Positions 37,143 through 48,618 of a DNA stretch of 64,000 bases are shown here, one piece after another. The position numbers were made by a program, and so were the translations under genes. Position 1 is the stretch's first letter. The number at the start of each line of letters is the position of its first letter. Under the pieces are notes generated by a model that was given only the letters and a program-made list of their open reading frames with translations, did not search any database and was not told the origin of the DNA. Source of the DNA: Phyllobacterium sp. T1293 (lineage in GTDB: Bacteria > Pseudomonadota > Alphaproteobacteria > Rhizobiales > Rhizobiaceae); NCBI RefSeq assembly GCF_020731415.2, contig NZ_CP088273.1, forward strand, positions 439,001 through 503,000. Reading direction: 5' to 3'.

Positions 37143-37532
37143 ATGCCATTCGCCCGTATTTCCCTGCGTGAGGGTAAGTCTGATGACTATCTGAAGGCCG
37201 TGTCTGACAGCCTGTATCAGGCCATGATCGAGACGTTCAATGTCCCTGTTAATGATCTATTCCAGGTTATCCATCAGCACCGCCCGAACGAGTTCATTTT
37301 TGACCGCAACTATCTTGGTGGTCCGCGTTCCGATGATTTCATCATTTTCGCCATCGCAATCGGCAAGCCGCGCGATACGGCAACGAAAAAGGCATTCTAT
37401 GAGAGGCTGGTTGAGCGGCTTGCGGCTGCCCCCGGCGTGCGGCCCGAAGACGTCATGATCATCATCAGCACATCCAGTCGGGATGAGTGGTCCTTTGCCA
37501 ATGGCGGTATGCAGATGTTCGAGGTTGCCTGA
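37143..37532 (+). CDS. Tautomerase-superfamily protein (MSAD-like, Pro-1)
   Basis: 129 aa. Begins MPFARISLREGKS, so a catalytic Pro-1 after Met removal. Further parts (SDSLYQAMIETFNVPVNDLFQVI, then DRNYLGGPRSDDFIIFAIAIGKPRDTATKKAFYERLVERLA) match the 130-residue Tautomerase_2 group related to malonate semialdehyde decarboxylase. Such enzymes act on small keto acids or degradation products of aromatics. It is first of a three-gene unit with a cupin and a DUF4865 protein. The substrate is unknown. Confidence 0.87.
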   Translation: MPFARISLREGKSDDYLKAVSDSLYQAMIETFNVPVNDLFQVIHQHRPNEFIFDRNYLGGPRSDDFIIFAIAIGKPRDTATKKAFYERLVERLAAAPGVRPEDVMIIISTSSRDEWSFANGGMQMFEVA

Positions 37533-37564
37533 CTCCGGCTTCTTTCAAAACAGGTGATAGTCCC

Positions 37565-38002
37565 ATGAATGACCATGTACCAACCAAACCAAAGACCTGC
37601 CCCGGCCAAATGACGGTGCGCCGGGCAGGAACTGCAATTGCCCGTTCTCCTGATGGTATTTCCTCCGCGCCGTTCTGGGCGGAAATGCTGCTCGAAAGCG
37701 AACAGGAGGGGGAGAACACCGTCATGCGTGCAACGGTTGATCCAGATGTCATCACGCATTGGCATACGCATCCACGCGGGCAATTTCTCTATGTGCTGTC
37801 GGGTGTTGGTCTCGCCCAGCGTGACGGTGGCCCGGTTGAGGAACTGCGGGCAGGGGATTGCGTCTGGTTTGCCCCCAATGAACGCCATTGGCATGGTGCC
37901 AGCGATAGGAGCGCGTTCTCCTATATCAGCATTCAGGCTGTGCATGAGGGCAAGTCCGTATACTGGCTTGAACCTGTTGACCGGAAAGGCATCGAACCAT
38001 GA
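37565..38002 (+). CDS. Cupin-domain protein
   Basis: 145 aa from ATG 37565. The single cupin barrel has the metal-binding motif 1 HWHTHPRGQFLYVLSG and motif 2 WFAPNERHWHGAS. Such proteins are often attached to oxidoreductase or detoxification operons. Starts 32 bases after the tautomerase gene and overlaps the DUF4865 gene by 4 bases (ATGA), so all three are one transcript. The enzymatic role is unknown. Confidence 0.87.
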   Translation: MNDHVPTKPKTCPGQMTVRRAGTAIARSPDGISSAPFWAEMLLESEQEGENTVMRATVDPDVITHWHTHPRGQFLYVLSGVGLAQRDGGPVEELRAGDCVWFAPNERHWHGASDRSAFSYISIQAVHEGKSVYWLEPVDRKGIEP

Positions 38003-38562
38003 TTGCCATGCAGTATAGTTTCACCCTGCCATCTGATTACGATATGGCGATCATTGACCGCCGTATTGCGGAGAAGGGGCATTTGCTCGACAATTTCCCG
38101 CATCTTCGCTTCAAGGCCTATCTGTCGGCGCGCCGTACCGATGAAACCCGTAGCCGTGACAATCTCTATGCACCATTTTATCTCTGGGATGACGTGCAGG
38201 GACTGAACAATTTTCTCGGCGGGGATGGGTTTGTCGCCGTGTCACAATCGTTTGGTCGACCACAGGTGAAATCCTGGTTTGTCTGGCAGGCGCGCATAGC
38301 ACCCGATGTTGCACAGGCGGTATTTGCTACCCGTGAGATTCTGCCTGTTGATATGAGCATATCCGTTGGCGACAGGCGGCGTCTGGAGAGTGAAAAGGCG
38401 ATTGAAGACATCGAACAATCGGGCGTTGTCGCCTCCGTCACCGGCTTTGAACCCACCACATGGACGGTTGTGCGATTCCGCCTGTGGAGCGCCGAAGGGC
38501 CGGGTCCGGTCAATGCCGCCACCCAGATTTACAAGGTCGGCCATCTTTCGCTGCCAAAATAA
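37999..38562 (+). CDS. DUF4865-family protein
   Basis: 187 aa. Pattern MQYSFTLPSDYDMAIIDRRIAEKGHLLDNFPHLRFKAYLSARR, then YAPFYLWDDVQGLNNFLGGDGFVAVSQSFGRPQVKSWFVW, fits DUF4865, a family often found beside tautomerase and cupin genes. No catalytic residues can be named. The ATG at 37999 overlaps the cupin stop; ATG 38008 is an alternative. The region after it (38563-38766) holds no gene apart from a hairpin repeat at 38693. Confidence 0.8.
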   Translation: MIAMQYSFTLPSDYDMAIIDRRIAEKGHLLDNFPHLRFKAYLSARRTDETRSRDNLYAPFYLWDDVQGLNNFLGGDGFVAVSQSFGRPQVKSWFVWQARIAPDVAQAVFATREILPVDMSISVGDRRRLESEKAIEDIEQSGVVASVTGFEPTTWTVVRFRLWSAEGPGPVNAATQIYKVGHLSLPK

Positions 38563-38692
38563 AGGAATATTGCCTTTTCACAGCTCATTTCTGTCTCTGC
38601 CACAAATTTGGACGATTAGATGGCAATAAGATTGCTGATTCTGTCGGCTTGTGGTTTAAGAACGCCCAACTGACGGTTAGTTTGACTGTATC

Positions 38693-38740
38693 TAGAGCAT
38701 GATGCGCAAACGTGATATCGAATTTGCGCAGAATGCTCTA
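38693..38740. repeat. Rhizobial-type imperfect hairpin repeat upstream of bamD
   Basis: TAGAGCAT at 38693 and ATGCTCTA at 38733-38740 form the outer stem; TGCGCAAA and TTTGCGCA form an inner stem. The layout resembles the AGAGCATGAT...-type intergenic palindromes common in rhizobial genomes. It lies 26 bases before the bamD start and may affect its message. Confidence 0.6.
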
Positions 38741-38766
38741 ATTTCTTGAATGGGGCCTAAGACAGA

Positions 38767-39657
38767 ATGGCGAGTTGCAGAATGTCGATGAGTGCAGGGT
38801 TTGGCAGCAAGGCCCGTTTGGCCCTTCTTCTGGCGTCCGTTGCTGGTATTACCGCTATTTCAGGTTGTGCTTCGAAAGATGATGACCTCGATCTGTCTGC
38901 TTATGTCGACACAATCGAGCCCGCCGATGTGCTTTACAATCAGGCCCTTGCCAATCTGAACGCCGGGCGTCTTGACGAGGCTGCCAAGAAGTTTGATGCG
39001 GTTGACCGCCAGCATCCCTATTCTGAATTTGCCCGCAAGGCGCTCGTGATGGGCGCTTTTGCGAATTATCGCGCCGGCAAATATGATGATGCGCTTGCCA
39101 TGACGAAGCGTTACATCGCACTTTATCCGACGCAGCCGGAAGCTGCCTATGCCTATTACATCACCGGCCTTTGCTACTACCGGCAGATTCCAGATGTGAC
39201 GCGCGAACAGAGCATGACACGCCGCTCCATCGGTGCTTTCAATGAAGTGGTCGAACGCTTCCCGCAGTCGGAATATGTTGAAGACTCCAAGGCAAAGATC
39301 CGCTTTGCCCGCGACCAGCTCGCCGGTAAGGAAATGCAGGTTGGCCGTTACTATCTGGAGCGCAAGGACTACCTTGCTTCGATCAAGCGCTTCCGCGGCG
39401 TTGTCGAACAATATTCCAATACACGCCACATCGAAGAAGCGCTGGCCCGTCTGACAGAAGCCTATTATGCGCTTGGTCTGACCAGTGAAGCCCAGACAGC
39501 CGCTGCGGTGCTTGGACAGAATTATCCTGATAGCCAGTGGTACAAGGACAGCTACAAGCTGCTGCAGTCAGGTGGTCTGGAACCTCGCCAGAATGCTGGT
39601 TCATGGTTGTCACAGGCTGCCCAATCGATTGTTGGCGGCAAAAAAGATGGCGCATAA
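38767..39657 (+). CDS. bamD: Outer membrane assembly lipoprotein BamD
   Basis: 296 aa. A lipoprotein signal with lipobox ISGC (Cys34) follows a longer than usual N-terminus; ATG 38782 may be the true start. Five TPR-like repeats ([96 protein letters not shown]) identify BamD/ComL. It joins BamA in outer membrane beta-barrel assembly. Location between lpxC and recN is common in this group. Essential in most Gram-negatives. Confidence 0.93.
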   Translation: MASCRMSMSAGFGSKARLALLLASVAGITAISGCASKDDDLDLSAYVDTIEPADVLYNQALANLNAGRLDEAAKKFDAVDRQHPYSEFARKALVMGAFANYRAGKYDDALAMTKRYIALYPTQPEAAYAYYITGLCYYRQIPDVTREQSMTRRSIGAFNEVVERFPQSEYVEDSKAKIRFARDQLAGKEMQVGRYYLERKDYLASIKRFRGVVEQYSNTRHIEEALARLTEAYYALGLTSEAQTAAAVLGQNYPDSQWYKDSYKLLQSGGLEPRQNAGSWLSQAAQSIVGGKKDGA

Positions 39658-39679
39658 CAGACTTTAACCTGAGCTACTC

Positions 39680-41353
39680 ATGCTTTCGCACCTGTCGATC
39701 CGCGATATTGTTCTGATTGAACGGCTCGACATTGAGTTTCGCGATGGCTTGTCGGTACTCACGGGTGAGACTGGCGCCGGTAAATCCATTCTGCTCGATG
39801 CCTTGTCGCTTGCCCTTGGGGCACGCGGCGATGCCTCGCTTGTGCGCCATGGCGCAGAGCAGGGGCAGGTAACTGCCGTGTTCGACGTGGCAGGCGCGCA
39901 TCCAGCGCGGGCGCTTCTGCGTGACAATGATATCAGCGATGATGGCGACATTATTCTGCGCCGGGTGCAGACATCGGATGGACGCAGCCGTGTTTTCATC
40001 AATGATCAGGCTGCGAGTGTCACGCTGCTGCGGGAACTCGGCCGCCGACTGGTGGAAATTCATGGCCAGCATGATGATCGTGCGCTGATCGATATCGATA
40101 TTCATCGCACCTTGCTTGATGCCTTTGGCGCGCTGGAAACCAAGGCATCGACAGTGCGCGCCCTGCACAAGACGTGGCGTGATGCTGAGAACACACTGGT
40201 CCGGCACCGGGCAAAGGTGGAAGCGGCTACCCGCGAGGCGGATTACCTGCGCGCCTCCGTCGATGAATTGTCCAAGCTTGATCCGGAACCGCTGGAAGAA
40301 GAGGCGCTGGCAACCAGACGCACCGAGATGATGCGGTCGGAAAAGATCGCCGGTGATGTGAACGACGCCAATGAAGTCCTGTCTGGTTCCGGCTCGCCGG
40401 TGCCATCGCTGGCCAGCCTTGTACGGCGGCTGGAGCGCAAGGTGCCTGAAGCACCGCAATTGCTGGAGCCGGTGGTCAAGGCCATCGATGAGGCGCTCAA
40501 CGCCCTGACGGAAGCGCAGAACGGGATCGAACAGGCCATTCGCGCCATTGATTTCGATCCGCGTATTCTGGAGCAAACGGAAGAGCGGCTGTTTGCCCTG
40601 CGCGGTGCGGCGCGTAAATATTCGGTTCCTGTCGATGATCTCGCCAGCCTGCGTGACAAGATGGATGCGGATCTTGCCGATATTGATGCGGGTGCAGAAC
40701 GGCTTGCCGCACTGGAAAAAGAGGCTGTGGCCGCGCGTCTTGCCTATGATGAAGCCGCTTTGAGCCTGTCAGGCGAAAGGCACGAAACTGCCGAGCATCT
40801 GAAAGCAGCTGTCATGGCGGAACTGCCCGCTTTGAAGCTGGAGCGGGCGGAATTCATCGTTGAAATGTCCGCTAATCCCGAGAACCGCCTGCCCGAGGGC
40901 ATTGATACGGTTGAATATTGGGTGCGCACCAATCCCGGTACCCGTGCCGGACCCATGATGAAAGTTGCTTCAGGCGGCGAACTCTCGCGCTTTCTCCTGG
41001 CGCTGAAAGTGGCTTTGGCCGACCGTGGTTCCGCGCCGACGCTGGTCTTTGATGAAATCGATACGGGCGTTGGCGGCGCGGTGGCCGATGCCATTGGCCA
41101 GCGTCTGCGCCGTTTGTCCGACAGGGTGCAGGTGCTTTCCGTCACCCATGCGCCGCAGGTTGCCGCGCGCGCCCAGACACATTTTCTCATCGCCAAATCC
41201 GCTGCGGGCAATGACCGGGTGGCAACATCGATCCACGCGATGGAAACCGGTGATCGTCAGGAAGAAATCGCCCGGATGCTCGCCGGTGCCAGCGTGACGG
41301 ATGAAGCCCGCGCTGCAGCCGTGCGGTTGCTGCGGGAAAACAGCGCTGCTTGA
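39680..41353 (+). CDS. recN: DNA repair protein RecN
   Basis: 557 aa, SMC-like. N-terminal LSIRDIVLIERLDIEF and Walker A in LTGETGAGKSILLDALSL; a long coiled-coil middle (about 155-390); C-terminal signature region VASGGELSRFLLALKVAL, Walker B TLVFDEIDTGVGG and switch VLSVTHAPQVAARA. It supports double-strand break repair. It starts 22 bases after bamD. Length is normal. Confidence 0.95.
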   Translation: MLSHLSIRDIVLIERLDIEFRDGLSVLTGETGAGKSILLDALSLALGARGDASLVRHGAEQGQVTAVFDVAGAHPARALLRDNDISDDGDIILRRVQTSDGRSRVFINDQAASVTLLRELGRRLVEIHGQHDDRALIDIDIHRTLLDAFGALETKASTVRALHKTWRDAENTLVRHRAKVEAATREADYLRASVDELSKLDPEPLEEEALATRRTEMMRSEKIAGDVNDANEVLSGSGSPVPSLASLVRRLERKVPEAPQLLEPVVKAIDEALNALTEAQNGIEQAIRAIDFDPRILEQTEERLFALRGAARKYSVPVDDLASLRDKMDADLADIDAGAERLAALEKEAVAARLAYDEAALSLSGERHETAEHLKAAVMAELPALKLERAEFIVEMSANPENRLPEGIDTVEYWVRTNPGTRAGPMMKVASGGELSRFLLALKVALADRGSAPTLVFDEIDTGVGGAVADAIGQRLRRLSDRVQVLSVTHAPQVAARAQTHFLIAKSAAGNDRVATSIHAMETGDRQEEIARMLAGASVTDEARAAAVRLLRENSAA

Positions 41354-41400
41354 GTCGTGTGTGGGTTGTGGTGAGCTTGACGAACCACCACCAGTATTCA

Positions 41401-41480
41401 CCCCCTCTGTCCTGTCGGGCTACCGGGGCGAGCCACGGGTCTCGCCCGTCCTTCGGACCCCCCACAAGGGGGGAGATCAC
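41401..41480. repeat. Remnant of a common rhizobial intergenic repeat
   Basis: The recN-ligA gap (about 260 bases) holds CCCCTCTGTCCTGTCGG at 41402-41418 and a CCCCCC-N4-GGGGGG hairpin at 41458-41473 followed by AGATCAC. These pieces resemble the CCCCCTCTGTCC.../ACAAGGGGGGAGA motif repeated between genes in many rhizobia. A degenerate family A arm may lie at 41370-41392. No gene was found in the gap. Confidence 0.5.
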
Positions 41481-41543
41481 ATCGCCCTGCGGTCCTTATC
41501 GTTCAACTGTCAGTATATGATCACAACCCGCATCCTCGATTGA

Positions 41544-44461
<2,918 letters not shown>

Positions 44462-44532
44462 TGATTATGATGGCGGGATCAGATCCCGGTTTAATTCAAA
44501 ACACCAAGAATTTGGGTGATTGAGGCCAAATT

Positions 44533-44636
44533 GTGTTGTCGTAGCAACACCCGTTCAGGCAATAAATTATCAGCGGATTATTCAGCTTATTAATGTTGAC
44601 TTTTATGGTCATGTTTTTGTACTGAACAAATGTACA
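44533..44636 (+). promoter_or_regulatory. Hairpins in the promoter region of the TonB-dependent receptor
   Basis: The 282-base gap before the receptor gene holds GTGTTG-N6-CAACAC (44533-44550) and TGTAC-N9-GTACA (44618-44636), the latter a candidate operator. No clear Irr (ICE) or RirA iron box was recognised. The gap is otherwise AT-rich and without a gene. Confidence 0.35.
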
Positions 44637-44743
44637 GCGTGAATACACGCAGATAAATTCAGCTCAGCAAGCCATAAACACGGCGCGGTTATTGCGCTCA
44701 ACGTTAAGCCAGCCAAGCACTCTCTCTCGGGGATTTGTTGGAT

Positions 44744-47019
44744 ATGGCTATGACACGGAATCTGCTTGCGCGCCTGATGTGCGGTAGCGCCGGTACTTTG
44801 TTGATTGTGGGGTTGGGTGCGGGCGCAGCACTTGCGCAAACTGCACCGCAAACGGGCGAGGCGATCGAGCTTGCGCCGATTGTTCTGAAAACTGCCAAGG
44901 CAAAGAAGAACACGGAAGCAACACCGCTGACGACTTCGACAGATCGCCCGGAAATTCAAAAGCGTATGGTCGAGGATTTTCAAGACCTTGGTCGCCGAGT
45001 CGACGCCGGCGTGAATTTCAACAACACGACCAAAAGTATCAATTTGCGCGGGTTGGACGAGAACAGGGTTCTGACAACGGTCGATGGCATTCGCCTGCCA
45101 TGGCTCACTGACCCTCGCGACAGCGCCAGAGGCGGCCTGAATGGAATTGATTTTGATAGCCTCTCAGCGATCGATATCACCAAAGGGGCGGATTCAAGTC
45201 GCTATGGTTCCGGTGCTCTGGGTGGTGTTGTTCAACTCAGAACGCTTGATCCAAGCGATCTCTTGGAAGACGGACGCAACTTCGGCGCTGTGATCAAGGG
45301 CACGTATGACAGTTCCGATCGAAGCTGGCGCACCAATGCCGCCATTGCTGCACGGGCTAATAATACGGAGGTTCTTGTTCAAGGCGGTTATCGCAAGGGC
45401 CATGAACTCGATAATTTTGGTGAAGTGGGCGGTTATGGATCAACCCGCACTGAGGCCAACCCTCTCGATTACAATCAAGGTAATATTCTCGCGAAGATTT
45501 ACCAGAACGTTGAGGGAGGCCATCGGTTTGGTCTAACTGCAGAATGGACCAAGCGTGACGCTGATATTGATGATCGGATTGGCTCGACGCCGACGAGCTA
45601 CGTGCGGGGCTCATTAAAATCTGGTGACAATATTGAGCGCAAACGCATTTCAGCACGCTATGACTATGTTGCTCCGGATAATGCGGGCTGGCTTGATGAA
45701 GCCCATGCGATTGCCTACTGGCAGCAGGAAATCCTGACCCGAACCACAGATGGTCTGCGATTTGTACGCCCCAGAGCAACCGATCCGTTTTTCTATGGTT
45801 ATCCCTACGGTGTTTATCAGCGGAACAACGAACTGAAGCAGAATGCCTACGGCTTCACTGGTAATGTTGTAAAGAGTGTTGAGATTGGCAGCCTCATGCA
45901 CAAGTTTCGTATAGGTGGTGAAATATATCGACAGGACCTGCATCAGTATTCTGCGGGTGTGGATAATTGCCCCGATGTTGATTGGTCAAAAATCCCGCAA
46001 CCTCAGGGTCCTCAATCCTGCAGGATGTTGCACACCAACAGTTCTGATATGCCGGATGTCGAATCTCTTGCTGTTGGTCTCTATGCCGAAGACGATATCG
46101 ATATCCTGAACGGCCGTGTGACATTGACGCCGGGTGCCCGGTTTGATTGGTATGACCATCGACCTCAATCAACCGCTACATATGAGCAGGGGCCAAATTT
46201 CAACGGAACTCTACCTTCTTCTGCGAGCGGTTCTCGCTTCTCCCCAAAGTTGAGGGCCACTTGGCACGCTACACCTGATTTGGATATTTACGCTCAATGG
46301 GCGCAGGGGTTCCGCGCACCATCAGCTCTGGAGCTTTTCCAGAATTATGGTGCTCCTGGTTCCTATGCCCGCATTGGCAATCCTGACCTCAAGGCGGAAA
46401 CAAGCAACGGCTTTGAAATTGGTACGAAATTCGAGAATGAGAAGTATGGTTTCGGCGCAAGCGTGTTCAACAATTATTATCGCAATTTTATCGACACTGT
46501 GATGATAGCAGCCCGGGTGGAGAGTACCCCGTCGCTGGCATCACAGGCTATCAAAACCTTAATCGCGTACAAATATACGGCGCTGAGATGCGCGGGCATG
46601 TGAACTTTGCTGACCATTGGCGCACTTGGGCATCGGTTGCATGGTCGCAAGGCAAGAATACTGAAACGGATGATTATTTGAATTCTGTTCCAGCCGTCCG
46701 GGCGATTGTTGGTCTGGGTTATACTGCTGAAAGTTGGGGTGCCGATGTCTCTTTGACCATGGCTGCTGCTCGCGACAAGGTGAGTGGATCAAGTACAGCG
46801 AGAGGCTTCGTGGCTCCAGGCTACGGCATTGTAGACACGACAGCCTATTGGGAACCGAAATTTGCCAAGGGTATGAAGATCCAAGCAGGTGTCTTCAATG
46901 TGTTCGATAAGAAATACTGGAATGCAGTCGATGTGCCGGATGGAGTTTCGGCAAGTCTACGTGACCGTTATTCCGAAGTCGGCCGCAGTTTCCGCGTTTC
47001 CCTGACCCAGAAATTTTAG
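44744..47019 (+). pseudogene. TonB-dependent haemoglobin/transferrin/lactoferrin-type receptor, frameshifted
   Basis: The frame from ATG 44744 (signal peptide ending near ALAQ; plug domain DFQDLGRRVDAGVNFNNTTKSINLRGLDENRVLTTVDGIRLPW) continues to about 46500, then needs a one-base shift: in the second frame DDSSPGGEYPVAGITGYQNLNRVQIYGAEMRGHV joins seamlessly to the barrel end (DTTAYWEPKF, NVFDKKYW and C-terminal RVSLTQKF). GFRAPSALELF and GNPDLKAE match the FRAP and NPxL motifs of haem receptors. One missing base near 46499-46501 explains the break. With it repaired the receptor would be about 758 aa. Either a true pseudogene or a sequencing error. Confidence 0.85.
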
Positions 47020-47040
47020 CCAAATTTCTGCTGGTCTACT

Positions 47041-47076
47041 GCCACCGGGTGCCGACCTCGCCCGGTGGCTTTTTCT
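47041..47076. terminator. Rho-independent terminator downstream of the receptor
   Basis: GCCACCGGG-N11-CCCGGTGGC followed by TTTTTCTT, 22 bases after the receptor stop. It lies between convergent genes and may serve mainly the receptor. Confidence 0.85.
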
Positions 47077-47082
47077 TGTCGT

Positions 47083-47427
47083 CTATTCAAGCCATTGGGT
47101 GATGAATACCTCATTGGCGTGGATATCGATGGTCTCCAGAAGGTCGGGGCCGAGATTTTTGAACTTGTGCGGCGTGTTTGCCGGGGCGATGACGACCTGT
47201 CCCGCATGGGCGTCGATCACCTGATCGCCGACGGTAAAGCGGGCATTACCGCTGCGGATGATGAAAGTTTCCGCATAGGGGTGGGTATGCAGGTTGGGTC
47301 CGCCGCCGATCTTGTGCGTGCTGTAAAAAATCACCGAAACATTGGTGCCATAGGGCTTTCCCGTGAATTCGCCCTTCCACAATTCAGGGTGTTCAGCCCA
47401 ATCCTCGCGGTTGATGATATGTGCCAT
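47083..47427 (-). CDS. Cupin-domain protein
   Basis: 114 aa from ATG 47427 (GGGAGGAG upstream); an open frame starts earlier at 47508. Cupin motif 1 appears as GPNLHTHPYAETFIIRSGNARFTVG, and motif 2 as VIAPANTPHKFKNLG. It is a single-barrel metal-binding cupin of unknown role. It converges on the receptor gene and is divergent from azlC. Function cannot be specified. Confidence 0.85.
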   Translation of the reverse strand: MAHIINREDWAEHPELWKGEFTGKPYGTNVSVIFYSTHKIGGGPNLHTHPYAETFIIRSGNARFTVGDQVIDAHAGQVVIAPANTPHKFKNLGPDLLETIDIHANEVFITQWLE

Positions 47428-47569
47428 GCGTCTCCTCCCGGTATGACTTGGAAGGGAACCTACGCTTGGCACTGTGCTCCTGACAAGCACCGGACATTGC
47501 AGCAACATTGATGATAGCGATCAAGAATTCTCACGTGACAGGCCGCCAAACCTGCCGTAGACCACCCGC

Positions 47570-48316
47570 ATGAGCGAACAAATATATCGAGACGACACCG
47601 CCACTGCGCGGCAATCAGGCTTTGGCCTGGAATTCTGGCAAGGCTTCCGGCGCGGCATCCCCGTGATGATTGCCTCGGCACCCTTTGGCCTGTTGTTTGG
47701 CGCCCTTGCCATCGACAATGGTTTTACCGTGTTCGAAGCGGTGCTGATGAGCGCGGCGATTTTTGGCGGTGCAAGCCAGATGGTTGGCATCGAGCTTTTC
47801 GGCCATAATATTCCGGCGTGGCTGATCGTCTTTTCCATTTTTGCGGTCAATTTCCGCCATGTGCTTTATTCGGCAGCCGTGGGTCGCCGCATCGGCCATT
47901 TCACCATTGTTCAGAGCTTTCTGAGTTACTTCCTGCTGACCGATCCGCAATATGCGGAGACAGAAAAACGGGCGGAATCAGGTGTTCCTGTCACCTTTGC
48001 ATGGTATCTCGGTGTTGCCACCCCGATCTATGTGATGTGGGTGGTGGAAGCCTGGATTGGCGGACTTTTCGGTAATCTGATCAAGGACCCCCATGCGCTC
48101 GGCATCGATATGTTGCTGCCGATCTATTTCCTTGGACTGGTCATGGGTTTCCGCAAGCGCTCCAACTGGGCGCCTATCGTGATTGCCAGTGGTATTGCGT
48201 CAATTGTCGCGGCCAAAACCATCGGTTCGCCCTGGCATGTCAGTATCGGCGCGCTCGCCGGTATTCTGACCGCTGTGATCTTCGCCAAACCCGGTAAACC
48301 TGCAGGGGAGAATTGA
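47570..48316 (+). CDS. azlC: AzlC-family branched-chain amino acid exporter subunit
   Basis: 248 aa. Hydrophobic protein with about 6-8 helices; AzlC features FWQGFRRGIPVMIASAPFGLLFGALAIDNG and GGASQMVGIELFG, NFRHVLYSAAVG. Paired with AzlD directly downstream, it forms the two-component exporter of branched-chain amino acids or analogues. Starts with ATG 47570; the gap to azlD is one base. Confidence 0.9.
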   Translation: MSEQIYRDDTATARQSGFGLEFWQGFRRGIPVMIASAPFGLLFGALAIDNGFTVFEAVLMSAAIFGGASQMVGIELFGHNIPAWLIVFSIFAVNFRHVLYSAAVGRRIGHFTIVQSFLSYFLLTDPQYAETEKRAESGVPVTFAWYLGVATPIYVMWVVEAWIGGLFGNLIKDPHALGIDMLLPIYFLGLVMGFRKRSNWAPIVIASGIASIVAAKTIGSPWHVSIGALAGILTAVIFAKPGKPAGEN

Positions 48317-48317
48317 G

Positions 48318-48614
48318 ATGTCGACGATCTTCTGGATCATCCTCGCCGGTGCCGTGCTGACGTTCCTCACCCGTATCGGCGGTCATCTGGTACTGTCGCG
48401 CTTTGACCATGTGCATCCGCGGGTTGAAGTGGCGCTCAATGCCGTGCCTGCTGCAGTTCTGACAACACTGGTGGCGCCCGCTATCGCGACAGCGGATTGG
48501 CGCGGCATTGTCGCGCTGGTTTTTGCCGGGCTGGTGTCGCTGCGTTTCAACGCACTGACAATGTTTCTCGCCGGCGCAGCGATGATTATCCTGCTGCGCC
48601 AGCTTCCGTTCTGA
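48318..48614 (+). CDS. azlD: AzlD-family exporter subunit
   Basis: 98 aa with about 3-4 hydrophobic helices (IFWIILAGAVLTFLTRIGGHLVLS, VALNAVPAAVLTTLVAPAIATADW). It is the small partner of AzlC. The gene starts one base after azlC, so the two are co-translated. It converges with pepP. Confidence 0.88.
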   Translation: MSTIFWIILAGAVLTFLTRIGGHLVLSRFDHVHPRVEVALNAVPAAVLTTLVAPAIATADWRGIVALVFAGLVSLRFNALTMFLAGAAMIILLRQLPF

Positions 48615-48618
48615 TTGT

